64,000 nucleotides of DNA from Reinekea marinisedimentorum (lineage in GTDB: Bacteria; Pseudomonadota; Gammaproteobacteria; Pseudomonadales; Natronospirillaceae), in NCBI RefSeq assembly GCF_004341165.1, contig NZ_SLZR01000003.1, positions 124,001 to 188,000 of the forward strand, read 5' to 3'. Made by a program: the position numbers and the translations under genes. Within the stretch, counting starts at the first letter, position 1. Each line of letters starts with the position of its first letter. The notes beneath the pieces are model-generated. The model had not been told where the DNA came from. It did no database searches and was given only the letters and a program-made list of their open reading frames with translations. Shown here in pieces: positions 32,193 through 42,069 of the stretch.

Positions 32193-33067
32193 TGAGTATT
32201 TTAATCAATAAAGATACCAAGGTTATTTGCCAGGGCTTTACCGGTTCACAGGGTACTTTCCACAGTGAACAGGCGATTGAATACGGCACTCAAATGGTGG
32301 GTGGTGTTTCTCCGGGTAAGGGTGGCACTAAGCATCTGGGGCTGCCGGTATTCAATACCGTGCGTGAGGCTGTTGAAGCAACCGGTGCCCAGGCAACCGT
32401 TATTTATGTGCCGGCCCCGTTCTGTAAAGATGCCATTATTGAAGCCGCTGACAGCGGTCTTGAGCTCATCGTTTGTATTACTGAAGGTATCCCGACTCTG
32501 GACATGCTGTTCGCTAAAGAGTACGTAGACCGCAAAGGCGTTCGCATGATCGGCCCTAACTGCCCGGGCCTGATTACGCCGGATGAATGTAAAATCGGTA
32601 TTATGCCGGGCCACATTCATAAAGCCGGCAAGGTGGGTATTGTCTCCCGTTCCGGTACTTTGACCTATGAAGCGGTTAAACAAACCACCGATTACGGCTT
32701 TGGTCAGTCGACCTGCGTTGGTATTGGTGGTGACCCGATTCCGGGTTCTAACTTCATCGATATCCTAAAGCTCTTCCAGGAAGACCCAGCGACTGAAGCA
32801 ATTGTTATGATTGGTGAGATCGGCGGTACTGCTGAAGAAGAAGCCGCTGCATTTATTAAAGAAAACGTCACTAAACCCGTCGTTTCTTACATTGCAGGTG
32901 TTACAGCGCCTCCGGGTAAGCGTATGGGCCATGCCGGTGCGATTATCTCTGGTGGTAAGGGTACGGCAGATGAGAAGTTTGCTGCACTCAACGATGCTGG
33001 CGTGAAAACCGTAAGGTCGCTTGCTGAGATCGGCAGTGCACTGAAAGAGATTACTGGCTGGGAATAA
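32192..33067 (+). CDS. sucD: Succinyl-CoA synthetase subunit alpha
   Basis: A 291-residue CoA-binding subunit that carries the phosphohistidine intermediate. The N-terminal CoA-binding fold has [10 protein letters not shown]; the phosphorylated histidine lies in [11 protein letters not shown] (about residue 247). MIGPNCPG and [12 protein letters not shown] are further signatures. ATG overlaps the sucC stop (TAATG). It ends the TCA operon. Confidence 0.98.
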   Translation: MSILINKDTKVICQGFTGSQGTFHSEQAIEYGTQMVGGVSPGKGGTKHLGLPVFNTVREAVEATGAQATVIYVPAPFCKDAIIEAADSGLELIVCITEGIPTLDMLFAKEYVDRKGVRMIGPNCPGLITPDECKIGIMPGHIHKAGKVGIVSRSGTLTYEAVKQTTDYGFGQSTCVGIGGDPIPGSNFIDILKLFQEDPATEAIVMIGEIGGTAEEEAAAFIKENVTKPVVSYIAGVTAPPGKRMGHAGAIISGGKGTADEKFAALNDAGVKTVRSLAEIGSALKEITGWE

Positions 33068-33084
33068 CCCGGCCAGGTACAGAA

Positions 33085-33104
33085 AAGCGGCTTATTAGCC
33101 GCTT
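33085..33104 (+). terminator. First hairpin after sucD
   Basis: AAGCGGCT (33085-33092), loop TATT, AGCCGCTT (33097-33104). It lacks a T-run. The 14-base core CGGCTTATTAGCCG is identical in the hairpin at 33265, on the other side of the inverted-repeat element. Confidence 0.55.
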
Positions 33105-33130
33105 CAGGTTGTCGATAAACCCCTCCGCCG

Positions 33131-33225
33131 AAAAGGTATCACTTAAATGGACCGCTGCAAGTATCGTCCTGATACGCTCGACGAAAACATCCATGTTTTC
33201 GACGTCCATTTAATTGATACCTTTT
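33131..33225. repeat. 95-bp intergenic inverted-repeat element
   Basis: The outer arms, 33131-33152 (AAAAGGTATCACTTAAATGG plus AC) and 33204-33225, match as inverted repeats at 21 of 22 positions. Inside lie a perfect 9-bp hairpin, CGAAAACAT / ATGTTTTCG (33182-33201), and a 5-bp one, GTATC / GATAC (33161-33175), so the whole folds into a cruciform with a three-way core. No coding frame is present. It looks like a dispersed palindromic repeat or a non-autonomous element; without the genome I cannot count copies. Confidence 0.6.
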
Positions 33226-33264
33226 CACCGTCTCGAAGGCTGTGGAAACTTTGTCATCAGTCTG

Positions 33265-33287
33265 AAACGGCTTATTAGCCGTTTTTT
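33265..33287 (+). terminator. Rho-independent terminator of the suc operon
   Basis: AAACGGCT (33265-33272), loop TATT, AGCCGTTT (33277-33284) in a T-run to 33287. It has a proper U-tail, unlike its near-copy at 33085, and ends just before the stop of the convergent gene. Confidence 0.8.
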
Positions 33288-33292
33288 AAGTG

Positions 33293-33586
33293 TTACTTGT
33301 TTTCATCATCTTTATGCGGCTCAACCAGCTCGCCTTCAATCACATTCGTTTGCCTAAACTGAGATTGATATCGATGGAAGTGCTTCGGCCCGGAAAACAG
33401 AGGGCGGCCGGTCAGCTTCACCTTAATGGTGTTAATCAGGGCAACCACGAATGCGAGAATGGCGAATCCTATAAAAAACACCATGCCAATCCAGAACAGC
33501 GCGATCATGAACATGATAGACAGAGCAAATATAAGATACCGCTGCCAGGCTGGTCGGTTGTTTAAGTACTGGAAACGAATATTCAC
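33293..33586 (-). CDS. Small membrane protein of unknown function
   Basis: A 97-residue protein that starts with GTG at 33586 behind GAGGT. A basic, aromatic N-terminus is followed by a long hydrophobic stretch (about 17-55) that could make two transmembrane helices, and a charged C-terminal tail containing VIEGELVEP. Short gammaproteobacterial membrane proteins ending in an IEGE-type motif are familiar, but I know no function. It converges on sucD. Confidence 0.6.
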   Translation of the reverse strand: MNIRFQYLNNRPAWQRYLIFALSIMFMIALFWIGMVFFIGFAILAFVVALINTIKVKLTGRPLFSGPKHFHRYQSQFRQTNVIEGELVEPHKDDENK

Positions 33587-33652
33587 TTAGTTACCTCAGG
33601 TTAAATTTTCTTAGCTAAATAGTGCAGGCGGTTGGGTTATTTTCAAGTAATG

Positions 33653-34987
33653 TTAATTTAATCGAACACTTTGATCCGTTTTATTTACAGGAACCCGCAT
33701 TAACATAACCCCGCCCAATACAAAGTAAACCAAAATCAGCAAAAGTCCGTTTTTTCGGCCCACTAAATCGCTCAATGGGCCAAAGGCCATCGCCAGAATA
33801 ATGGATAGCCTCGCAAAAGTGCCCCAAAGCCCAAACATCAGGGATGAATCCTCGGGGCTGGTAAGCCTGCCAACCAACGCCCGGCTGCAAGACTGAGTCG
33901 CGCCCAGTGCTGAACCGGCTATAAAGGCAATAATTAGAAAGCTGGTTGTCAGAGAAGTTCCGAGTAGCAGGCTGATTTTGTCCAGAAAATAGATCCCGAT
34001 GATGCCGCCAATCCATAATGCCAAAGAATAGAGAATGGCTGGTTTTGAGCCTATTTTGTCCTCAAGGAAGCCAAAGCCGATGGCACCCACCATCGAGCTG
34101 ATCTGCAAAGTTGCGCCTACATAAATCAGTTCTGTGCCGGTAATGCCGACATCTTCACTGGCGTAAATTCCAAGAAACTTAATAACTACGGATATGCCGG
34201 CACTGTATACCAGAAAGGCCATAAAGAAATGGAAAAGCACTGGGTATTGGCGGGTCAGCACCCTGAACTGGATCAGTCGCTGAAAGGCCAGCTTTGCGAG
34301 CTCAGTCGCTCTAAGCTGACTGAATTCGCTGTTCTCGGGCTTTCGTGTTTTAACGAAAGCAAACAGGGGTAGTGAGGCCAGCAGGTAAAACAACGCTATA
34401 AAAAGCATCGCCATCTGGTTTTCATTTATATAGGCCGCATAACTGTCGTGCGGAGACGATTTTATGATCAGCGATACAATAATGAGGCTGAGCAGCCCGC
34501 CGATATAGCCAACACCCCAGCCAATCCCGGATATTCTGCCGATGTTCTGCTTGTTGGATATATCGGTAAGCAGGCTGGCATTGAACGATTCAGACAGCAT
34601 CCAGGCGGTATTGCTGATCACCAGGAATATCAGCCCCAGAGCAATGTTCCCCGGGCCTACAAAATACAGGCAGGCAGTACCGATCACTGAGCCCAGGGTG
34701 CAGACAGCCAAATAAGCCTTTTTATTACCGTTCAGATCGCAGATCACGCCCACGAAGGGGGCTGCAAAGATACTGATGAGGGTGGAGATCGTGATCGCCG
34801 CCGCCCAAAGCGAATTGCGCATGTGGCTGAGTTCTTCCGGGACAATGTGAGCGATGAAAAAGGCAGAATAGATAAAGGTGATAACGACCGTGGTGTAGCT
34901 GCTGTTCGCAAAATCGTACATTGCCCAGCCAAACACTTCTCTTTTGCTGAAGCGCTTACTGTTCATGCTCGATTGGCTGACTGGCAT
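33653..34987 (-). CDS. MFS transporter, UMF1/Atg22-like
   Basis: A 444-residue inner-membrane transporter with about 12 hydrophobic helices. The N-terminal KREVFGWAMYDFANSSYTTVV is the hallmark of the UMF1 (Atg22-like) branch of the major facilitator superfamily, which in yeast exports amino acids from the vacuole; bacterial substrates are mostly unknown. The start follows AAGGAGAG. No terminator or partner gene is evident. It lies between the TCA operon and htpG. Confidence 0.82.
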   Translation of the reverse strand: MPVSQSSMNSKRFSKREVFGWAMYDFANSSYTTVVITFIYSAFFIAHIVPEELSHMRNSLWAAAITISTLISIFAAPFVGVICDLNGNKKAYLAVCTLGSVIGTACLYFVGPGNIALGLIFLVISNTAWMLSESFNASLLTDISNKQNIGRISGIGWGVGYIGGLLSLIIVSLIIKSSPHDSYAAYINENQMAMLFIALFYLLASLPLFAFVKTRKPENSEFSQLRATELAKLAFQRLIQFRVLTRQYPVLFHFFMAFLVYSAGISVVIKFLGIYASEDVGITGTELIYVGATLQISSMVGAIGFGFLEDKIGSKPAILYSLALWIGGIIGIYFLDKISLLLGTSLTTSFLIIAFIAGSALGATQSCSRALVGRLTSPEDSSLMFGLWGTFARLSIILAMAFGPLSDLVGRKNGLLLILVYFVLGGVMLMRVPVNKTDQSVRLN

Positions 34988-35116
34988 TGGTCTCTCCTTA
35001 TTTTAATTGAGCGGAAGTTTGCCGTATTCGCCCCGGCCTGCAAAGGTAAACCGGAAAACTTTAGCTGTGTTCAAAGAGGAATTTTAAAAAAACGCCATCA
35101 GTTATTGCCATAAACC

Positions 35117-35144
35117 CTTGAATTAACAGTCATTATCCCCACTT
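35117..35144 (+). promoter_or_regulatory. Sigma-32 (heat-shock) type promoter of htpG
   Basis: CTTGAA (35117-35122), 14-bp spacer, CCCCACTT (35137-35144), close to the RpoH consensus CTTGAA-N13-15-CCCCATNT. The htpG ATG is at 35187, so the leader is about 35 nt. Confidence 0.75.
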
Positions 35145-35186
35145 TTAACTCCGACTTATTGGAATAACTAGATCGTAAGAGGCTTT

Positions 35187-37103
35187 ATGTCTGATACCAA
35201 ACAGGAATCACTTAGTTTTCAAACAGAAGTAAAACAGCTTCTGCATTTAATGATTCATTCTCTTTACTCGAACAAAGAGATTTTCCTTCGCGAGCTGGTC
35301 TCAAACGCATCGGACGCATGTGACAAGTTGCGTTTTCAGTCGTTAAAAGATGACAGCCTGATGGCTGAAAACAATGACCTGCGTATCCGTATCAGCGTCG
35401 ATAAAGATGCGAACACTGTATCGATCGAAGATACCGGCATTGGCATGACGCGGGATGAAGTCGTACAGAACTTAGGGACTATTGCGCGCTCCGGTACGGC
35501 CGACTTCCTGAAAAACCTGACCGGTGATGAACGCAAAGACAGTCAGCTTATCGGCCAGTTCGGTGTTGGTTTCTATTCTTCCTTTATTGTTGCTAAAGCG
35601 GTTGATGTGTATACCCGTAAAGCCGGCCATGCTGCCGAGGAAGGCGTTCACTGGCACAGTGAAGGCGAAGGTGAGTTCACCATTGCCGATGCAATTCTGC
35701 CAGCGCGTGGTACCAAGATTGTTCTGCACCTGAAGGCTGATGAAAGCGAGTTTTCCGACAGCTGGCGCCTGAAGAACCTGGTTAAAAAGTATTCCGATCA
35801 TATTTCAGTTCCGGTACAGATGCTTGAAGAAAGCTATGCAGCGGCTGAAGGTGAGGAAGAAGAAGCTGAAAAGCAGGATCCGACCTGGGAAAACGTGAAC
35901 AGTGCCAAGGCGCTGTGGACCCGCCCCAGAAGCGAGGTAAACGACGAAGAATATCAGGAGCTCTACCACCATATCTCTCATGACTATGGTGATGCGCTAA
36001 CATGGAGCCACAACCGGGTCGAAGGTAAGCTTGATTACACCAGCTTGCTCTATATCCCTAAGAAAGCACCTTACGACCTTTGGAACCGCGAACGTGTGCG
36101 TGGCCTGAAGCTGTACGTTAACCGTGTCTTTATCATGGATGATGTAGAACAGTTCCTGCCAATGTACCTGCGTTTTGTTAAGGGTATTGTCGATTCCAAC
36201 GACTTACCGCTGAACGTCAGCCGTGAAATTCTGCAGAACGACTCCACCATCGACAGCATCAAGTCGGCACTGGTTAAGCGTGTTTTGGATATGCTGGGTA
36301 AACTGGCTAAGAAGCAGCCGGAAGACTATCAGGCATTCTGGGAAGAGTTCGGCCAGGTACTGAAAGAAGGCCCGGCTGAAGACATGGGCAACAAAGACAA
36401 GATTGCCGGTCTGCTGCGCTTTGCCAGCAGTCATACGGGTGACGCTAAGCAGAATGTTTCGTTGAAAGATTACCTGGAGCGCATGAAAGAGGGTCAGGAT
36501 AAGATCTACTACGTCAGCGCGGATAACCACCAAACGGCCAAGAACAGCCCGCACCTGGAAGTATTCCGCAAGAAGGGCATCGAGGTTCTGCTGCTTTCCG
36601 ACCGTATCGATGAGTGGCTGATGAGCTACCTGAACGAGTTTGAAGGTAAGTCCTTTGTGGATGTGGCCCGTGGCGGTCTGGATTTAGGCGATATTGAGTC
36701 TGAAGAAGAGAAGCAGGCCCAGGAAAAAGCCAACGACGAGCACAAAGACCTGCTGACCCGAATTCATGAGCAATTCAAAGATGAACTCGAAAACGTTCGT
36801 ATGACGCATCGTCTGGTTGAATCACCGGCCTGTATCGTTGTTGGTGACAATGACATGGGTGCCCAAATGCGCCGTATCATGGAGGCTGCAGGTCAGGCTG
36901 TCCCAGATTCCAAGCCGATTCTGGAGCTTAACCCTGAGCACCCTCTGGTTCAGCGACTGGAAAAAGAAGAGAACGAAACCCGCTTTAACGACCTGGCCAG
37001 CATTCTGCTTGAACAGGCGCGACTGTCGGAAGGCTCAACCCTGAAAGACGCGGCCGGTTTTGTTTCACGGTTGAACAAACTGCTGCTTGAAATGCTTGCC
37101 TGA
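35187..37103 (+). CDS. htpG: Hsp90-family chaperone HtpG
   Basis: A 638-residue ATP-dependent cytoplasmic chaperone. The GHKL ATPase domain shows [18 protein letters not shown]-type helix with the catalytic glutamate ([13 protein letters not shown]), [10 protein letters not shown] and [11 protein letters not shown]; the middle domain has the catalytic arginine region ([10 protein letters not shown]); the C-terminal dimerisation domain ends without the eukaryotic MEEVD tail. Length matches E. coli HtpG (624). The sigma-32-type promoter just upstream fits heat-shock control. Confidence 0.97.
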   Translation: MSDTKQESLSFQTEVKQLLHLMIHSLYSNKEIFLRELVSNASDACDKLRFQSLKDDSLMAENNDLRIRISVDKDANTVSIEDTGIGMTRDEVVQNLGTIARSGTADFLKNLTGDERKDSQLIGQFGVGFYSSFIVAKAVDVYTRKAGHAAEEGVHWHSEGEGEFTIADAILPARGTKIVLHLKADESEFSDSWRLKNLVKKYSDHISVPVQMLEESYAAAEGEEEEAEKQDPTWENVNSAKALWTRPRSEVNDEEYQELYHHISHDYGDALTWSHNRVEGKLDYTSLLYIPKKAPYDLWNRERVRGLKLYVNRVFIMDDVEQFLPMYLRFVKGIVDSNDLPLNVSREILQNDSTIDSIKSALVKRVLDMLGKLAKKQPEDYQAFWEEFGQVLKEGPAEDMGNKDKIAGLLRFASSHTGDAKQNVSLKDYLERMKEGQDKIYYVSADNHQTAKNSPHLEVFRKKGIEVLLLSDRIDEWLMSYLNEFEGKSFVDVARGGLDLGDIESEEEKQAQEKANDEHKDLLTRIHEQFKDELENVRMTHRLVESPACIVVGDNDMGAQMRRIMEAAGQAVPDSKPILELNPEHPLVQRLEKEENETRFNDLASILLEQARLSEGSTLKDAAGFVSRLNKLLLEMLA

Positions 37104-37123
37104 TAAACGGTTTAGCAGCTGTT

Positions 37124-37147
37124 AAAGCCACCCAAAGGGTGGCTTTT
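37124..37147 (+). terminator. Terminator of htpG
   Basis: AAAGCCACCC (37124-37133), loop AAA, GGGTGGCTTTT (37137-37147). Typical Rho-independent terminator 20 bp after the htpG stop. Confidence 0.9.
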
Positions 37148-37253
37148 CTTTGTAAATTTAAAAGTGTTCAAGGCTAATATTGATGCTGTAGTTTGCAAAT
37201 TCCGGCTAACTTAGGCTTTATATAGCGCAGTTCAAATTTGGAGATTTACCCCG

Positions 37254-37814
37254 ATGATTAAAAAAATCATTGTACCTGCAATACTGATGGCTCATTCCAT
37301 GACGGCTTATGCAGGAGGCGCGATTGATTTTTCTCTATCTAATGACTCTATTCGGGTAGAGCATGACGCCGTGCTGGTTGGTACCGGTGCGCACCTGACC
37401 ACCGGCTTCCTCTATAACGAAGAGGAATCGAACTGGGCTGTTACTGCCGGTTTCAATGCTGTGGATGCCACAATGGCTAATCAGGAGTTGATAGGTGGTG
37501 TGGGCTTTAAAGGCATGGTGCTGTCTACAGACGTGGAAGACCTGACCTTTGCCGCGGGTGTGGGTGGTTTTTTACGCTGGCAGCCTGATTTTATGAACGG
37601 CTTAGGCCTGGAAGGTGAAGCCTACCTGGCACCGAGCATTCTGAGCTTCGGCGAATTAACCTACGCTCATGAACTGGTTGGCCGAATAACCTATAAGGTG
37701 CTTCCTCAGGCCCGCATCTTCGTTGGCTACCATGATGTCAGCGCCAGTTATGAAGACGTAAACGATGTGGAAATTGATTCGACCTTCCACTTAGGCTTTA
37801 GAATGACTTATTAA
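37254..37814 (+). CDS. YfaZ-like outer-membrane protein
   Basis: A 186-residue protein with a Sec signal peptide (about 1-20, ending TAYA-GG) and a mature part of alternating polar and hydrophobic residues that suggests an 8-stranded beta-barrel, ending in a C-terminal FHLGFRMTY with a terminal aromatic as required for BAM insertion. The opening GGAIDFSLSNDSIR resembles the YfaZ family of small outer-membrane proteins. No transport substrate is known. It has its own terminator. A good SD, GGAG, precedes the ATG. Confidence 0.75.
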   Translation: MIKKIIVPAILMAHSMTAYAGGAIDFSLSNDSIRVEHDAVLVGTGAHLTTGFLYNEEESNWAVTAGFNAVDATMANQELIGGVGFKGMVLSTDVEDLTFAAGVGGFLRWQPDFMNGLGLEGEAYLAPSILSFGELTYAHELVGRITYKVLPQARIFVGYHDVSASYEDVNDVEIDSTFHLGFRMTY

Positions 37815-37857
37815 GTGGTATTAATCTGTTTTAATAGGGTTAAAGTTACATAGATTG

Positions 37858-37888
37858 CGCTGTAGCCAAAAGCTGCAGCGTTTTTTTT
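37858..37888 (+). terminator. Terminator of the YfaZ-like gene
   Basis: CGCTGTAGC (37858-37866), loop CAAAA, GCTGCAGCG (37872-37880) with one G-U pair, then eight Ts. It ends only a few bases before the ribosome-binding site of the next gene, which must therefore have its promoter in or after this point, or rely on read-through. Confidence 0.88.
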
Positions 37889-37902
37889 AAGCGAGGTTTT
37901 TT

Positions 37903-38142
37903 ATGGTTAAGTATTGGGAAATTTTACAGGTGTCCGACAATACTTTTGTCCTGCAGAATTCAGATGAATCGGACAACCCGGTGGTTAAGATTGAGTTTTC
38001 AGAAGAAGCTAAAAACGCCTTACAGGAGCAGCTGCCAGACGTTGCACGCGCCATGATCAGCGCCGGAATGGAATCCTCCGGAATGCTAGTGGATGGCATT
38101 GCAGAAGAGGCCAACCCAGAGGAAGATCACGTTTTCCACTGA
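37903..38142 (+). CDS. Small acidic protein of unknown function
   Basis: A 79-residue soluble, acidic protein. It starts KYWEILQVSDNTFVLQ, which suggests a short beta-hairpin, followed by a helix (EEAKNALQEQLPDVARAMISAGMES) and an acidic, histidine-ended tail. No domain recognised. The start follows GCGAGG, right after the terminator of the preceding gene. It converges on a lytic transglycosylase gene with 15 bp between the stops. Coding status is supported by SD, codon use and absence of other frames. Confidence 0.6.
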   Translation: MVKYWEILQVSDNTFVLQNSDESDNPVVKIEFSEEAKNALQEQLPDVARAMISAGMESSGMLVDGIAEEANPEEDHVFH

Positions 38143-38157
38143 TATCCACTCATCAAC

Positions 38158-38754
38158 CTAGTTTCGATACGCCTGATACCAGCCCATAACCTTGGCAACG
38201 TAATTTATCGTTTCAGGGTAGGGCGGTACACCCCCAAATCGGGCCACGGCGCCTTCACCCGCGTTATAGGCCGCCAGTGCCAGTTTTAAATCATCATACT
38301 GATACAGCAAGTACCTCAGGTGCTGAGTGCCTGCGTAGATGTTTTGTTTCGGATCGTACAGGTCTTTGACCTTATATCGCGCTGCAGTAGCGGGCATCAA
38401 CTGCATCAGTCCCGTTGCGCCTTTGTTTGAGCGCGCCCTGATATTAAAGGCGGACTCCTGCTTAATCACAGCTTTGATCAACGCAGAGTCCATATCATAC
38501 AGATAAGCAGCATTACGGATGTGGCGGTCAATCAACTGGCGATTTTTATCGTTGTCCTGATACCTTAAGGCGGTGCCGGCTTTGCCGGCGCTTATCTTGC
38601 TTTCTTCCAGCTCATACCCGGCCAGGTTTATGGGCCTGTCTGTCACGACCCGCTCGCCGGTTGGGGCGGTATAAATGAACAGTTCCGTTGCTAAGCAAGC
38701 GGAAGGTAAGACGAGCAGTGCCGAGAAAGCGGTAGTGGCGACTTTTTTAAACAT
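38158..38754 (-). CDS. Lytic transglycosylase (SLT domain)
   Basis: A 198-residue exported protein. A signal peptide (MFKKVATTAFSALLVL-, cleaved near CLA-TE) is followed by a DUF4124-like start (FIYTAPTGERVVTDRPI) and a compact SLT domain with the catalytic glutamate in IKQESAFN, GLMQLMPATA and AAYNAGEGAV, the family-1 signature. It cleaves peptidoglycan in the periplasm. I chose the ATG at 38754, which overlaps the end of the preceding roxA-type gene by 8 bp; a GTG at 38769 is possible. Confidence 0.85.
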   Translation of the reverse strand: MFKKVATTAFSALLVLPSACLATELFIYTAPTGERVVTDRPINLAGYELEESKISAGKAGTALRYQDNDKNRQLIDRHIRNAAYLYDMDSALIKAVIKQESAFNIRARSNKGATGLMQLMPATAARYKVKDLYDPKQNIYAGTQHLRYLLYQYDDLKLALAAYNAGEGAVARFGGVPPYPETINYVAKVMGWYQAYRN

Positions 38755-39880
38755 CAAAGAATACAACACCTGCAGTTAGCAGCTGCCACATCAGGTTATG
38801 AGCCCTGACATCGCTGAAATCTTTTGCTGCGGAGTAATGAAGGGTGTCCAGCTGGCAAATGAGATTGAGAGTTTCAAAACTGAGTGTAGTTTCAAAATCC
38901 TGACCATCGGCAAACAACATGCCTTCGCAATAGGCCATCCTGCTGGAAGGGTTTTTGTAGAGAGTGTTTGCCTGCCACTGGCGAACAAACTGCGCCATCT
39001 CCATGTTTTCGTTTTCAGTCGCGGTGTCATCGTACTTGGGTTCGGTCATGTATTGGCCGAGCCATGAAGCCAGCAGTTCATCTGAATCCTGGTAGCGCAG
39101 CATTATTTGCTTCAGGCGGTCAACGTCTTCCTGCCTGATCTGATAAGGAGACGCCGAGCGGTCTTTAATCTTTTGATCGCTGTAGCGGCTGAATTCGCTG
39201 ACTTTCTCGCTCAGGAAGTAACCGAAATCAGTAATAAACTCGCTGTCTGACGGCGCTCTGAAGCCTACCGACAGCGTTATTGATTCGGTTAACGACTCAC
39301 CCCAGTGGGCAATGCCCGGCGGTAAATACAGCATATCTCCGGGTGACATCTCCCAGCTGTCCTGTTCCTGGAAATCGGAAATAACCTTAACCGGAAGGCC
39401 GTCTATCACATCGGTTTCATCATCACACAGTTGGCCGGCGCGCCAGATGCGATTGCCCTGAAGCTGAATCAGGAAGACGTCGTAAAGATCGTAGTGGGGG
39501 CCAACACCGCCATGCTGCGGCGAGTATGAGATCATAATGTCATCGACACGCCAGCGCGGTAAGAAGCTGAAGCTCTGCAAAACCTCGCGGATATTTTCCA
39601 GCCAATGATCCACTGCCTGAACGAGCAACGTCCAATGGGTTTCCGGCAGATCATCGTAGGTATCCTGATCAAACGGGCCGTGCTGAAGATCCCAGTTATC
39701 TGCTTTTGGGTCGCCGATGATGATTCGGGATTCCACTTCCGCTTCCTGAGCAAGGCTGAACAGGTCTTCTTTGCTGATCAGGTTGTCTACGGTCAATGCC
39801 TGTCTGACCAGCAGAGGCGACTGCTGCCAGTGGTTATTCAGGAAACTCTTGGTGTCGAAGTGCTTTAAGGGGCTGCTCAT
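38747..39880 (-). CDS. roxA: Ribosomal protein L16 arginine hydroxylase RoxA/YcfD-type
   Basis: A 377-residue JmjC-fold 2-oxoglutarate/Fe(II) oxygenase. The iron site is visible as HYDLYDVFLIQ (HxD) and the distal histidine in PGIAHWGES. In E. coli the homologue YcfD hydroxylates an arginine of ribosomal protein L16. The N-terminal SFLNNHWQQSPLLVRQA is typical, and a C-terminal winged-helix-like domain follows. It needs 2-oxoglutarate and oxygen. Its 3' end overlaps the lytic transglycosylase start, implying coupling. It lies behind the purB terminator. Confidence 0.9.
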   Translation of the reverse strand: MSSPLKHFDTKSFLNNHWQQSPLLVRQALTVDNLISKEDLFSLAQEAEVESRIIIGDPKADNWDLQHGPFDQDTYDDLPETHWTLLVQAVDHWLENIREVLQSFSFLPRWRVDDIMISYSPQHGGVGPHYDLYDVFLIQLQGNRIWRAGQLCDDETDVIDGLPVKVISDFQEQDSWEMSPGDMLYLPPGIAHWGESLTESITLSVGFRAPSDSEFITDFGYFLSEKVSEFSRYSDQKIKDRSASPYQIRQEDVDRLKQIMLRYQDSDELLASWLGQYMTEPKYDDTATENENMEMAQFVRQWQANTLYKNPSSRMAYCEGMLFADGQDFETTLSFETLNLICQLDTLHYSAAKDFSDVRAHNLMWQLLTAGVVFFDV

Positions 39881-39956
39881 TGAATCACCTGCCTATTGCA
39901 GAAAGCGTTTAATTGGAAAGTCTAGCAGAGAAGGCGAACGAAACATCAAACAAGCT

Positions 39957-39978
39957 AAAGGCCGCGAAAGCGGCCTTT
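39957..39978 (-). terminator. Terminator of the mnmA-hflD-purB operon
   Basis: AAAGGCCGC (39957-39965), loop GAAA, GCGGCCTTT (39970-39978), reading as a terminator after purB on the minus strand with a short T-rich tail. Confidence 0.75.
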
Positions 39979-40002
39979 GAGGGTTGGGCAGAATATCCGG
40001 GT

Positions 40003-41400
<1,398 letters not shown>

Positions 41401-41433
41401 TTAAAGCGCGGGGATTATACCGAAATGTCAGCA

Positions 41434-42060
41434 TTAGACCACGCTAAGAAGCCCGTCAGCACAGTCTTTAATAGCTTTCCGACTGGTCAGGAAATGCCAG
41501 CGGTGACCGCCCGCCTGACGCCACAGCATGGCGCAGCGAACGCCAAACAATAAAATCGTTCTGATCTTTTCAGCAACCTTAGGGTTCTGCAGGTGAGAAG
41601 GGTTGCCGGTTACCCGTATGCGAAAGCTCAGTTTGCTGACGGAGCTCTCATAACACTGGGCTGCCGAGGCAATTACCGCCTCGTGGCTGAAGCTGCCAAA
41701 GTATTTTTGCTGGTCGACTGTGCGATCTAATGAGTTAGAAAGCGCCTCCATCAGATCCGGCCGCTTCTGCAGCTTGTTCTGCACCGCGATAATACCCATC
41801 GCGTACTGCAGTACCTCGCGGTTCACACCACGACCATTCTTAGCCATGGCTTCTTTCAGCGTGTTCAAACCAATGGCGACGTTTTCAGTACCCTTGAATA
41901 CATCCTCATAGGATGACGGGTTTAAATTGAGAATGCTTTCGATGGTTGATTCAATCTGCTGAAGCTCAATCATGCCGGATTTGGCCAGCCTGTCGACCAG
42001 CTTGGCTGCCTGAAATACGCCGGCCAGCGCCAGGGTTTGTCGATTGATGGTTGAATCCAT
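41434..42060 (-). CDS. hflD: High frequency lysogenization protein HflD homologue
   Basis: A 208-residue mainly helical protein of the HflD family, peripheral to the inner membrane. E. coli HflD affects lambda lysogeny by sequestering CII; its normal cellular role is unclear. The N-terminal RQTLALAGVFQAAKLVDRLAK and the C-terminal IRTILLFGVRCAMLWRQAGG are family marks. It lies between mnmA (9 bp) and purB, a context conserved in gammaproteobacteria. Confidence 0.93.
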   Translation of the reverse strand: MDSTINRQTLALAGVFQAAKLVDRLAKSGMIELQQIESTIESILNLNPSSYEDVFKGTENVAIGLNTLKEAMAKNGRGVNREVLQYAMGIIAVQNKLQKRPDLMEALSNSLDRTVDQQKYFGSFSHEAVIASAAQCYESSVSKLSFRIRVTGNPSHLQNPKVAEKIRTILLFGVRCAMLWRQAGGHRWHFLTSRKAIKDCADGLLSVV

Positions 42061-42069
42061 ATCTAATCC

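Noticed and set aside
33131-33225. Insertion sequence
   Set aside because: Inverted repeats are present but there is no transposase frame and no clear target duplication beyond the similar hairpins, so I call it a repeat only.
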